Below, piece by piece: positions 7,281 through 16,197 of a stretch of DNA of 36,269 bases. The notes under the pieces were generated by a model that had not been told where the DNA came from, did no database searches, and saw only the letters and a program-made list of their open reading frames with translations. The translations under genes and the position numbers were made by a program. Origin of the DNA: Anaerolineales bacterium (GTDB lineage Bacteria; Chloroflexota; Anaerolineae; Anaerolineales; RBG-16-64-43). The stretch is from contig JAFGKK010000120.1 of the NCBI GenBank assembly GCA_016928575.1, positions 1 to 36,269 on the forward strand. Direction: 5' to 3'. Numbering within the stretch: position 1 is the stretch's first letter; each line of letters starts with the position of its first letter.

Positions 7281-8393
7281 ATGACCGTATACACCGAACC
7301 CAAAACCAAACGCGTGTGCAACTTCGCCGCCGGGCCGGCCGTCCTGCCCCTGCCCGTGCTGGAAAAAGCGCAGGCGGATCTGTTAAACTTTAACGGCAGC
7401 GGCATGTCCGTCCTGGAGATGAGCCACCGCTCGGCCGCATTCGAGGGGATCATCCAGCGGGCGGAAGCGGATCTGCGCACTCTTTACGATATCCCCGCCA
7501 ACTACAAAATCCTGTTCCTGCAGGGCGGTGCCAACCTGCAATTCGGAATGATCCCGCTCAACCTGCGCGCCAAGGACGCGTCCATCGACGCCGTCCTCAC
7601 CGGCAACTGGTCCAAAGCCGCGATCAAGGAAGCCAAGAAGAGCGGGCCGGTCAAGCTGGCCGCCACCACCGAGGCGACCAACTTCAACCGCATCCCGGCC
7701 CAAAACGAACTCCAGCTGGATCCGAAGGCGGCATACCTCTACTTCACCTCGAACGAAACCATCCAAGGCGTGGAGTGGCGGACCGAACCCGTGCCGCCGG
7801 ACGGGGTGCCGTTGGTATGCGACGCCTCCTCCGACTTCGTCAGCCGGCCGCTGGATATTTCCAAGTACGGCCTGCTCTACGCCGGCGCTCAGAAGAACGC
7901 CGGGCCCGCGGGCGTGACGGTGGTGATCCTGCGTGAGGATCTCCTGGAGCGCGTCCCGCCGGATCTGGTCTCGATCCTGGACTACAAATTGATGGCGGAT
8001 AAGCAATCGCTCTACAACACCCCGCCCTGCTTCGCGATCTACATCGTCGGATTGGTGGCCGAGTGGCTGCTCGAGCTCGGCGGCCTGGCGCAGATCGCCA
8101 AACAGAACCAGGCCAAATCCGACCTCATCTACTCGGTGCTCGATGCCGAACCCGGCTTCTTCAATGGCCACGCGGAAAAGGACAGCCGCTCGCGGATGAA
8201 CATCACCTTCCGCCTGCCCAGCGAGGACCTGGAGAAGAAGTTCGTCAAGGACGCGGCGGCGGAGGGGCTGCTCGAACTCAAGGGGCACCGCTCGGTGGGC
8301 GGACTGCGCGTTTCGCTCTACAACGCCCAGCCGATGGCCGCCGTTGAAGCCCTGGCCGGCTTCATGAAGGAGTTCCGTAAGAAAAACGGTTAA
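7281..8393 (+). CDS. serC: Phosphoserine aminotransferase SerC
   Basis: PLP-dependent enzyme that converts 3-phosphohydroxypyruvate and glutamate to phosphoserine, the second step of serine synthesis in the cytosol. The 370-residue product starts with the family hallmark NFAAGPAVLP, has MSVLEMSHR, the substrate/PLP region LQGGANLQF, and the Schiff-base lysine in YAGAQKNAGPAGV (Lys205). HRSVGGLRVSLYNA is the typical C-terminal motif. AAGGAG precedes the ATG. It is alone in its unit, under the T-box leader and followed by a terminator-like hairpin, so its expression should rise when serine-tRNA is uncharged. serA and serB are not in the window. Confidence 0.95.
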   Translation: MTVYTEPKTKRVCNFAAGPAVLPLPVLEKAQADLLNFNGSGMSVLEMSHRSAAFEGIIQRAEADLRTLYDIPANYKILFLQGGANLQFGMIPLNLRAKDASIDAVLTGNWSKAAIKEAKKSGPVKLAATTEATNFNRIPAQNELQLDPKAAYLYFTSNETIQGVEWRTEPVPPDGVPLVCDASSDFVSRPLDISKYGLLYAGAQKNAGPAGVTVVILREDLLERVPPDLVSILDYKLMADKQSLYNTPPCFAIYIVGLVAEWLLELGGLAQIAKQNQAKSDLIYSVLDAEPGFFNGHAEKDSRSRMNITFRLPSEDLEKKFVKDAAAEGLLELKGHRSVGGLRVSLYNAQPMAAVEALAGFMKEFRKKNG

Positions 8394-8445
8394 GAGCGGA
8401 TTTGGGTTTTTCTCCTGCTCCTTTCTCCGGCGGAACCAACGCTTA

Positions 8446-8476
8446 CAAGCGCGGATCGGGCGACGATCCGCGCTTG
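8446..8476 (+). terminator. Terminator-like hairpin after serC
   Basis: A perfect 12-bp stem (8446-8457 with 8465-8476) with a 7-base loop, followed by a weak GCTTTC tract. It probably ends the serC transcript. The rest of the 287-base gap to the next gene shows only a weak TACAAT (8635-8640). Confidence 0.6.
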
Positions 8477-8680
8477 GCTTTCTGAAATCTTTCCACAACG
8501 ATTCTCACCCCCTTGAGGCGGAAAAACCTCTTCGCGTCCTTTGTCCTCTGCTCGGAAAAACCCGCGATGGCGCGGGAACGGATTAATGGATATTTAGCGC
8601 GGCCGCCTTTGCCTCCACGGTTTGATTTTCAGGATACAATTGGTCAAGATTATTCCATTCGATCGTTGGAGGTTACGAAG

Positions 8681-11600
8681 ATGGCAGAACCTGCGGCAGC
8701 GGACAACGCGGCCTCCACCCCCTCTTGGCGGAACCTGGATCAGAGCGTGTTCGGCCTGTTTCCGTTGACGGTGGAGAATTTTCTGGCGCTCGTGCTGGTG
8801 ATCCTGGCCGTGGCGACCCGGCTGTACGGATTGGAAGACCGGGTGGCCAGCCACGACGAAGTCAACCATTTCGTCCCCTCGTACGATTTCTCCCAAGGAA
8901 TGCAATTCCGATTCGATCCGATGACGCACGGCCCGCTGCAGATGCACCTGATCGCGCTTTCGTTCGTGGCCTTGGGCGACAACGATTTCACCGCCCGCCT
9001 TCCGGCCGCGCTGTTCAGCATCGCCACCGTCGCGATTGCGCTGTTCCTGTTCCGGCCTTACCTCGGCCGGCGCGGCGCCCTGATCGCCGGAGCGTTGTTC
9101 CTGATCTCGCCCTACATGCTGTATTACGGGCGCTACCAGCGCAACGAGGCCTTCATCGTCGTCTGGGTGCTGTTGACGATCTACGCCATCCTGCGCTACC
9201 TGGAACGCGGCGAATGGGGCACGCTGGTTCTCTTCACCGCCGTCAACGCGCTGCATTTCACCGAAAAAGCCACCGGATACATCTACGCCGGCGGGCAGGT
9301 GGTCTTCCTGATCGGGTTGTTCCTGATCCGGCTGGCGCGCCGGTCCGACGTCAACCGTCTGGCCAAGATCCGCTTCTTCGCAGCCCTGGGGCTTTCCGCC
9401 TTTCTCTTCGCCGGCACCGCCTATATGTGGCGGGCCGCCGACGCATCCTATGCGCAGAATCCCGATCCCGCAGTCTTCGTTCCGGCGGTGATCGCCGGAA
9501 TCTTCGGATTGGCCGCGGCGGTGGTCGGGGTGGTCCTCCTGATGCAGGATGCCGAGGCGCAGGTCCGCCAGGAACGGTCCTTCGACCTGATCGTCCTGCT
9601 CGGAACCCTGGTCCTCCCCTTGACCTCCGCGGTGTGGATGATCTCGATCGGCAGGCTCTTCCAATTTCCGATGGATCCGATCGACATGAATTTCGCATGG
9701 GCCTCAAACCTATCCGCCCTGTTCGATCCGGCGCAGCCGTACCTCGCCATGCTGGGTGGGGCCCTGCCCTATATTCTCGTTCCGACGGCCGCCGCGGTCG
9801 GGATCGGGCTGTGGTGGAAGCGCAAAGAATGGTGGATTCTGGCGCTGGTGTTCTTTGGCATATTCGCCTTCTTCTTCACCACCGTCCTGACCAATCCCGG
9901 CGGTTTGCTCGACGGCCTGATCCGTTATCTGGGGTATTGGATCGTCCAGCACGGGGAGGAGCGCGCCAGCCAGCCGTGGTTCTATTATCTGCTGATTCAA
10001 ATCCCGATCTACGAATACCTGCCGGCGATCGGCGCGGTCACGGCCTTTCTGATCATGCTTCGCCGGCGGCTGTGGCAGGCGGACGCCGGAAAACCGTTCC
10101 AGCCCGCCGCGGATTCCGCCGGCGAGGTCCGGCCGGTTCCGGCCATCCCGCTCTTCCTCTACTTCGGCCTGTTCAGCCTGGCGATCTTCTCCTACGCGGG
10201 CGAAAAAATGCCCCAGCAGACGATGCTGATCGCCGCGCCGATGATCCTCGCCGCCGCCTGGGCGCTGGGTTGGATCCTGGAGACGAAACCGGTGGGCGCG
10301 ACGCTGCGATTCCGGAAGTGGTCGTTCGAAATCCCCGCCTCGGCCGCCGTTCCGGCGCGCCACTTCCTGCTGGCTGCTTTCGCCGTCCTCGGATTGCTCA
10401 CCGCGCGCACGGCCTACTTCGCGACCTACATCAACTACGACTACCCCAACGAATACATGGCCTACGCCCACGGGGCGCCGGGGCCCAAGATCGCCTTGGA
10501 GGAGATCGAGCGCATCTCCCGCCTCACCACCGGCGGCACCGACCTGGTGGTGGCCTACGACAACTACGTCCGCTATCCCTACTGGTGGTACCTGCGGCAC
10601 TATCCGAAGCGGATCGACTTCGGCGAATCCCCGGGCATGGACATCCGCCAAGCGGGGATCGTCGTCGTCGGCGAGCAGAACAACCTCAAAGTCGTCCCCA
10701 TCCTGGGCGATGATTACGTCCGCTTCGAGCAGATGCGGATGTGGTGGCATAACCAGGACTACTGGGGGTTGAAATGGGATCCGCCGTATATCGAAAGCGA
10801 ATACCTGAGCGAAGCCCGGGCCAACGGGGTGGAGAACCCGCCGCCGATGTCGATCCCGGCCTACCTGCGGCTGGCCTGGGGCCACATCTCGCCGATCTTC
10901 GTGGATCCGCAAGCCCGCCTGGCCGCCCTGCAGATCTGGTTCAACCGCGATTTCTCCGGATGGGGGATGTATACGGGAAAGGGCGGATATTCCTATCAGG
11001 ATTGGTCGCTGGCGGAGCGGCTTTACATCTACTTCCGCAAAGACCTGTTGGATCACCTGGGCGGAGCTCCGGAAAGCGCCGCCGGCGGCGCCCTGACCTT
11101 CGATCCCTACGAACTCTCGTGGATCGACCTCGTGCCCGATTTCACCGTCGGGTACACCGGAGCGGGGCCCGGTGAGTTCTTCGCCCCGCGCGGAATCGCC
11201 CTCGCGCCCGACGGCAGTCTGTACGTGGCGGATTCGATGAACCACCGGATCCAACACCTGGATTCGGAAGGAACCCTCCTCCGCCAGTGGGGGTCCTTCG
11301 GCAGCATTGATCTGGGCCAAGCCCCCGGCGGGACCTTCAACGAGCCCTGGGGAATCGGCCTGGGTCCGGACGGTTCGGTCTACGTCGCCGACACCTGGAA
11401 CCACCGGGTCCAGAAATTCACGGCCGAAGGCGAGTTCCTCGCCATGTGGGGCGCGCCGATCTCCGACACCGAGGCGGAAATCACCTTCTACGGTCCGCGG
11501 ACGATCGCCGTCGACGCCGAGGGGCGCGTGTTCGTGGCCGACACCGGCAACAAGCGGGTCGCGGTCTTCACCGCCGACGGCGAATACCTTACCGAGTTCG

Positions 11601-12022
11601 GGACCCCGGGAGCCGGCGAAGGCCAGCTGGACGAGCCGGTCGGCCTCGCGGTGGACGACCAGGGGCGGGTGTTTGTCGCCGATACATGGAACCGCCGGGT
11701 TCAGATCTTCGCCCCCGAGGCGGACGGCTCCTATACCTCGGCCGGAATGTGGGACGTCAACGCCTGGTTCGGCACGACCGCCGAGATCAAACCCTTCCTG
11801 GCGCTGGACGCCAACCGCCACGTTTACCTCACGGATCCCTCCACCTGCCGGATCCTGGAGTTCACCGAGCGCGGGGTGATCTTGAACGTCTGGGGGACGT
11901 GCGGCGACGACGGCCTGTCGCTGAATTCGCCGACCGGGATCGCGGTCGACCCGCTCGGCGGGCTGTGGGTGAGTGATTCCCGGCACGACCGGCTGGTGCA
12001 CTACATGCCTCCGACCCGCTGA
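8681..12022 (+). CDS. Agl23/TIGR03663-like GT-C membrane protein with C-terminal NHL propeller
   Basis: A 1113-residue membrane protein. Residues about 25-620 hold many hydrophobic helices and resemble dolichyl-phosphate-mannose-type (GT-C) transferases of the TIGR03663/Agl23 group; an acidic pair follows the first helix (SHDEVNH, Asp59-Glu60), the usual catalytic position in GT-C enzymes. After a soluble stretch, residues about 820-1113 contain six NHL repeats of the type GIA-PDG-YVADS-NHRIQ, enough for a complete six-bladed propeller. The ATG at 8681 has GGAGG 8 bases upstream; in-frame sequence further up is not hydrophobic and was left out. Probably involved in envelope glycosylation or sugar-lipid handling; substrate unknown. 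Confidence 0.82.
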   Translation: MAEPAAADNAASTPSWRNLDQSVFGLFPLTVENFLALVLVILAVATRLYGLEDRVASHDEVNHFVPSYDFSQGMQFRFDPMTHGPLQMHLIALSFVALGDNDFTARLPAALFSIATVAIALFLFRPYLGRRGALIAGALFLISPYMLYYGRYQRNEAFIVVWVLLTIYAILRYLERGEWGTLVLFTAVNALHFTEKATGYIYAGGQVVFLIGLFLIRLARRSDVNRLAKIRFFAALGLSAFLFAGTAYMWRAADASYAQNPDPAVFVPAVIAGIFGLAAAVVGVVLLMQDAEAQVRQERSFDLIVLLGTLVLPLTSAVWMISIGRLFQFPMDPIDMNFAWASNLSALFDPAQPYLAMLGGALPYILVPTAAAVGIGLWWKRKEWWILALVFFGIFAFFFTTVLTNPGGLLDGLIRYLGYWIVQHGEERASQPWFYYLLIQIPIYEYLPAIGAVTAFLIMLRRRLWQADAGKPFQPAADSAGEVRPVPAIPLFLYFGLFSLAIFSYAGEKMPQQTMLIAAPMILAAAWALGWILETKPVGATLRFRKWSFEIPASAAVPARHFLLAAFAVLGLLTARTAYFATYINYDYPNEYMAYAHGAPGPKIALEEIERISRLTTGGTDLVVAYDNYVRYPYWWYLRHYPKRIDFGESPGMDIRQAGIVVVGEQNNLKVVPILGDDYVRFEQMRMWWHNQDYWGLKWDPPYIESEYLSEARANGVENPPPMSIPAYLRLAWGHISPIFVDPQARLAALQIWFNRDFSGWGMYTGKGGYSYQDWSLAERLYIYFRKDLLDHLGGAPESAAGGALTFDPYELSWIDLVPDFTVGYTGAGPGEFFAPRGIALAPDGSLYVADSMNHRIQHLDSEGTLLRQWGSFGSIDLGQAPGGTFNEPWGIGLGPDGSVYVADTWNHRVQKFTAEGEFLAMWGAPISDTEAEITFYGPRTIAVDAEGRVFVADTGNKRVAVFTADGEYLTEFGTPGAGEGQLDEPVGLAVDDQGRVFVADTWNRRVQIFAPEADGSYTSAGMWDVNAWFGTTAEIKPFLALDANRHVYLTDPSTCRILEFTERGVILNVWGTCGDDGLSLNSPTGIAVDPLGGLWVSDSRHDRLVHYMPPTR

Positions 12023-12079
12023 AACCGGGCGGGACTCGGCCTCCTCCGCGGCCCGCTTCCCCCTGACCCTCGACTTATC

Positions 12080-12117
12080 CGGCGCTCCCGCGCGGTTGAC
12101 ACTCCGCGGGAGCGCCG
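12080..12117. repeat. 13-bp inverted repeat overlapping a promoter
   Basis: Arms 12080-12092 and 12105-12117 are perfectly complementary around a 12-base centre that contains the -35 box TTGACA. No T-run follows. It may be an operator for a dimeric regulator of the downstream gene, the end hairpin of the upstream gene, or both. Confidence 0.75.
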
Positions 12118-12124
12118 CTATGAT
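12096..12124 (+). promoter_or_regulatory. Near-consensus promoter, leaderless
   Basis: TTGACA (12096-12101), a 17-base spacer and TATGAT (12119-12124). Only six bases separate the -10 from the ATG at 12131, so transcription is expected to begin at or next to the start codon. No ribosome site is present, which fits a leaderless mRNA. Confidence 0.8.
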
Positions 12125-12130
12125 CCGCCC

Positions 12131-13429
12131 ATGCTTCGCAGCCTGATCCGCAGCCTCCTGCGCCGGGCGATGTACGCCGTCACCTACCTGCCGGCGATGC
12201 TCGCCCTGACCATCGCCCTGACCTCGGATTCCTTCGCCCCGCGCTCCTTGATCGACAAGGTGCGCGTGATCACCGCCCCGTACGAGTTCGAATTCGTCTC
12301 CTGGACGGCGAACGCGGTGTGGGAGAAGCTCCTCCAGTTCACGCTGGGCGACGAGCGATACCTTTCCGCCGACGCCTGGCACGACATCGTCCTCGAGTAC
12401 AACGCCCTGCTGGACGGCATTTTCGCCGACAACGCCGAACTGACCCGGATCTTTTCCGATCCGTCGATCCCCGATCCGATGCGGGCTTCTACGGACCTGC
12501 GCGGCCGCCTGGAGGAAAAGCGCAGCCTTCAAGCCCGGCGCCAGAACCTGGTGGAGGCGATCCTGCAAGAGCAGGTCTCGTCCGAACTGCGCGCGGAGGG
12601 ATTCGCCTACGGCGGGGAGATGCTGCCGCCCGTGCTGTTCCGCTTCACCCAGCTGCCGATGGGCTTGATCATCTCGCCTCGTCACGTGATCCGCCAGGAC
12701 GCCAACGTCCAGCTGGCGGCCGGCCTGACCCTCGAGCGGCAGATCGCCCTCGAAGCGGAAGCCGAGCGCCGACTCGGCGTTTCCGCGCTGGTCGTCCCCT
12801 TCGGCGGGTTGGGAACCTTCCCGACGATGATCATGGAGACCACTTACACCCAGTGGGTGTTGGAAGCGGTGACGCACGAGTGGACCCATCATTACCTCTA
12901 CCTCCATCCGCTGGGGATCGCTTACGATTCTTCGGCGGAAATGCGCACCATCAACGAAACGGTCGCCACGCTGTTCGGAAAAGCGATCGGCGCGCAGGTG
13001 GTCCGGCGCCATTACCCCGAATGGGCGGGCGGAATCCCGAACGGCTCCGGCGCCAAAATGTTGTTGCACGGATTCCCGGCTCCCCGGCAGCAGGAATTCG
13101 ACTATCAGCACGAGATGTACGTTACCCGCGTGGAAACCGACCGCCTGCTGGCGGAAGGCAAGATCGCCGAGGCCGAAGCCTACATGGAAGCGCGCCGGCG
13201 TTTCATCGTGGAAAACGGGTACGTCATCCGCCGGTTGAACCAGGCTTTCTTCGCTTTCTACGGATCCTACGCCGATTCCCCCGGGGAGCGCGGCGAGGAT
13301 CCTGTCGGCCCGGCGGTGGTGGCGCTTTACGAACAGTGCCCTTCGGCCGGAGCGTTCCTGCGATACGTCGCCCAGGTTACCAGCTTCGAGCATTTGCAGC
13401 AGCTGGCCGCCGACGGACGGTGCGGATGA
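12131..13429 (+). CDS. Putative membrane-anchored HExxH metallopeptidase
   Basis: Not recognised as a named family. The 432-residue product has a basic N-terminus and one hydrophobic segment (about residues 15-31), so it is probably anchored with the rest outside. THEWTHHYLYLHPLG carries HExxH (His249, Glu250, His253), and NET (Glu276) follows 22 residues later, a spacing that suits a gluzincin-type zinc site. The C-terminal third is charged and includes FFAFYGSYADSPGE. The start is fixed by the leaderless promoter. It is joined to the next gene by a 4-base gap, so the two very likely share a transcript. Protease activity is inferred from the motif only. Confidence 0.7.
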   Translation: MLRSLIRSLLRRAMYAVTYLPAMLALTIALTSDSFAPRSLIDKVRVITAPYEFEFVSWTANAVWEKLLQFTLGDERYLSADAWHDIVLEYNALLDGIFADNAELTRIFSDPSIPDPMRASTDLRGRLEEKRSLQARRQNLVEAILQEQVSSELRAEGFAYGGEMLPPVLFRFTQLPMGLIISPRHVIRQDANVQLAAGLTLERQIALEAEAERRLGVSALVVPFGGLGTFPTMIMETTYTQWVLEAVTHEWTHHYLYLHPLGIAYDSSAEMRTINETVATLFGKAIGAQVVRRHYPEWAGGIPNGSGAKMLLHGFPAPRQQEFDYQHEMYVTRVETDRLLAEGKIAEAEAYMEARRRFIVENGYVIRRLNQAFFAFYGSYADSPGERGEDPVGPAVVALYEQCPSAGAFLRYVAQVTSFEHLQQLAADGRCG

Positions 13430-13433
13430 CCCG

Positions 13434-15788
13434 ATGGACATGCCCTTCTTCCCCGGCCGCCGTCTCTCGCCCCCGGAACCGCTCGCGGTGTTCCTGCCTC
13501 CGTACCGCGAGGGGCTGGGGGCGGAATTCCTGCGACGCCTCGGAAAACGCAGTCCGCGGATCGTCGACCCGTTCGGACAATCCCCCGCCCTGGCGCTGGA
13601 ATTGGCGCGCAGCGGAGCGGCGGTCCTCCTCGCTTCCCCCAATCCGGTCTTGCGTGCGATCCTCGGACTGCAGGCCGATCCGCCTCCCACCCGGCTGATC
13701 CAAAACGTACTCGCCCGGATCGCGAATTCCCCGTCCAGCGCGGCTCCCGATCCTGCCCCTTCCGCCCCCCAAACCCTGGAAGCGCACCTGCGCAGCCTGT
13801 ATCGCGGGAAATGCGCCTTCTGCGGAAAAGAGTCGGAAGCCGCCGGATACGTGTGGGAATACGAACCCGAGCCGAAGTCGCACGCCACCGTCACCCACCC
13901 GCCCGCCCGCGGCCTGTTCCAGGATTCCAAGAAGCGGAAGCCCAAACCCCGCCTGAGCCGCCGGATTTGCGCCTGTCCGGATTGCGGCCATCGGGTGGAG
14001 GAGCCAGCCGGCCCGGCCGACGAGAAGGCGATGCCCTCCGAGGCTTCGCGCCGGCTGCTCTACCATTTCGCGCTCGAGCGCTTGGCGCCGCTCGACGATC
14101 CTTCGCGGGCGGGGGCGGCCGACGCCTTGGACGCCTACCCCTCGCGCTCGTTGTACGCGCTGGTGCTGATCCTCCGGCGTCTTGAATCGATGGAATTCAC
14201 GGCGGAGGAAAAGCGGTGCGTGGATGCGCTGCTGCTCACGGTGCTGGACAGGGCCCACATCCTCCGCGGGCACGGACACTCGACTCGCACCCGGCCGCGT
14301 TCGCTGCAGCCTCCGGCCGAGTTCCTCGAGGTGAACATTTGGCGGGCGTTGGAGGAGGCGGCCGAAGTCTGGAGCGCACCCGCGCGGCCGGTCCCCTTCC
14401 GCAAATGGCGCGAGGGCGATTCGCCGGAAGCAGGGTCGATTATGACCTTCGCCGGCACCGCGCGCGAACTGGCCCCCCACGCGGCCGCCTTGCGTCCGGA
14501 CGGCCTGATCACCTTCCTGCCGCGGCCGAACCAGGCGGCCTGGACCCTTTCTGCGGTGTGGGCGGAATGGCTCTGGGGCCGGGCGGCCGCCGCGCCCCTG
14601 GCCGGCTCGCTGCAGCGCCGCTGGTTCGATTGGAACTGGCATGCCCGCGCGCTCGGCGCTTCGGCTGCGGCGCTGGCCGCCAGTCTGCCGGCGGACCTGC
14701 CCGCCGCGACGTTCCTGGGCGAATGCGAACCGGGGTTTCTTACCTCGGCGCTGTGGGCTTTGTATCAGGCAGGATTTGTCTTGAAAGGCCGCGCGATCCG
14801 GACCGACACCGGCGCGGCCCAGTTGCTGTGGTCGACCCCCGGCCCGGAACACACTCCCCTGTCTTATGGTCCGCTGAATTTGGAGGGCGCGGAGGATATC
14901 GCCCGGCTGGCGGTCCGCCAATTGATCTCCTCCCGCGCCGAGCCCGTGCCTTGGGATCTGATGCATGCGGCGTACTGGAGCGAGGAGGTGTTCCGCCGCA
15001 TGCTTCCGCCCGAACCCCCGCAAGCCGACGAAAGCGGCTTCGCCCGCTGTGTGACTGTGTTGGCCGAGGCGGTCCGCACCGACAAGGAGTTGAAATCCAC
15101 CGAGAAGAAAGAGGAGAACGAATTCGGCACCACCTGGTGGCTGCCGGGGGACGAATCGATCACCAATCCGCTGGCGGACGAAGTGGAGATGGAAACGGCC
15201 AGGATGCTGCTGGAGGACGGTCCGCTTCCCGCCGAGGAATTGGACCGCCGCCTTTGCTCTTTTTTTCCCGGACTGCTGACGCCCGAACAGCGTCTGCTGC
15301 AAGTTTGCCTGGAATCTTACGGCGCACCAACGGAGGACGGCGGCGCCTGGGTCCTCCGTCCGGAGGACCATCCGGCTTCGCGCACCAAGGAAATGGAATT
15401 GATGCGCGCGGCGTTAAGCGGGTTGGGCATAAAGATGGGATTTGCTCCGGAGGGGAATCCGGAAATGTACTGGATCGACGCCTCGGGCCGCAAGGCATAC
15501 TGCTTCCTGTTCATCCATTCCGGCGCCGTCGGCCGTTACCTGTTGCAGCCGGTTTTCGAGCCGCGCCTGTCCTGGATCGTCCTGCCCGGCGGACGGGCTA
15601 CGCTGGTCGGTCACAAACTCCGGCGGAACGTGCTCCTGCGCCGGGCCGTGTCCAAGGGCTGGCGCTTTATGAAGTTCCGGCACATCCGCCGGTTGCTTGA
15701 AGACCCGTACCTGCGGCCGGAAAACCTTGACGAACGCATGGGATTGGACCCCCTGGAAGTGACCGAGGACAAGGTTCCGCTGCTATAG
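13434..15788 (+). CDS. Zinc-ribbon protein resembling a degenerate DNA methyltransferase
   Basis: A 784-residue cytosolic protein without a firm family match. Residues 43-75 (IVDPFGQSPALALELARSG...) resemble the SAM-binding DPFxGxGT motif of N4/N6 DNA methylases but lack its glycines. Cys127-Cys130 and Cys179/Cys181-Cys184 look like a zinc ribbon inserted as in Zn-containing methylases. Near residue 359, ITFLPRPNQAAW sits where a DPPY/F catalytic motif would be expected but reads LPRP. The C-terminal part (from about 580) looks like a winged-helix region plus a basic segment (GHKLRRNVLLRRAVSKGWRFMKFRHIRR). I infer a nucleic-acid-binding protein that has lost methylation. It is the second gene of its unit. 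Confidence 0.6.
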   Translation: MDMPFFPGRRLSPPEPLAVFLPPYREGLGAEFLRRLGKRSPRIVDPFGQSPALALELARSGAAVLLASPNPVLRAILGLQADPPPTRLIQNVLARIANSPSSAAPDPAPSAPQTLEAHLRSLYRGKCAFCGKESEAAGYVWEYEPEPKSHATVTHPPARGLFQDSKKRKPKPRLSRRICACPDCGHRVEEPAGPADEKAMPSEASRRLLYHFALERLAPLDDPSRAGAADALDAYPSRSLYALVLILRRLESMEFTAEEKRCVDALLLTVLDRAHILRGHGHSTRTRPRSLQPPAEFLEVNIWRALEEAAEVWSAPARPVPFRKWREGDSPEAGSIMTFAGTARELAPHAAALRPDGLITFLPRPNQAAWTLSAVWAEWLWGRAAAAPLAGSLQRRWFDWNWHARALGASAAALAASLPADLPAATFLGECEPGFLTSALWALYQAGFVLKGRAIRTDTGAAQLLWSTPGPEHTPLSYGPLNLEGAEDIARLAVRQLISSRAEPVPWDLMHAAYWSEEVFRRMLPPEPPQADESGFARCVTVLAEAVRTDKELKSTEKKEENEFGTTWWLPGDESITNPLADEVEMETARMLLEDGPLPAEELDRRLCSFFPGLLTPEQRLLQVCLESYGAPTEDGGAWVLRPEDHPASRTKEMELMRAALSGLGIKMGFAPEGNPEMYWIDASGRKAYCFLFIHSGAVGRYLLQPVFEPRLSWIVLPGGRATLVGHKLRRNVLLRRAVSKGWRFMKFRHIRRLLEDPYLRPENLDERMGLDPLEVTEDKVPLL

Positions 15789-16074
15789 AGCTTTCCAACG
15801 CAAGGCCGCAAAGGCCGCGAAGGATTTTCCTTTTTCCCAAATAAACACTCCCGTTTCTTTGGCCTTGAACGGCAGGATAGGGAAAAAACCGGTCGAGCCA
15901 ACCCCGGACCGCCCGGTGAGCTTGCCGGGGTCGTAGAGAACGCGGCAGCCCGATGTGCCGGTCTGTGACCCTCCCCATCTTCAAGATTTTGCATTCCGGG
16001 GTTTTCTTATCCCGATTTCCAACCCATCCACCCTCCCCCAGGCACGAGTTGCCATATGGAAAAAACCAACTTCA
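15789..16074. other. Gap between convergent genes
   Basis: It starts with a degenerate relative of the repeat at the left edge (GCAAGGCCGCAAAGGCCGCGAAGG, about 15800-15823). Nothing coding and no clear terminator T-run were seen in the rest. Confidence 0.45.
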
Positions 16075-16113
16075 CCCCTCCCGCCTTCCCGTGATACGGG
16101 AAGGCGGGAGGGG
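16075..16113. repeat. 18-bp inverted repeat, C-rich/G-rich arms
   Basis: Arms 16075-16092 and 16096-16113 are perfectly complementary with a 3-base loop. The left arm is pyrimidine-rich, the right purine-rich. It lies between two convergent genes and could end both transcripts, but there is no T-run. It resembles the hairpin at 18207. Confidence 0.85.
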
Positions 16114-16197
16114 CATACGTCGGAACCTGGTTTTAAATTATTATTCCCCGGGGAGGGAGGATGGGATGGCCAGCGGCGACCCGCCGGCAAGGAAAAA

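Noticed and set aside
9710-13945. A stop-free minus-strand frame of 1411 codons
   Set aside because: It lies opposite the Agl23-like, HExxH and methylase-like genes, which have real domains, ribosome sites or promoters. The antisense product is rich in Arg, Gly, Gln, Asp and His with no domain; it is a by-product of high GC.
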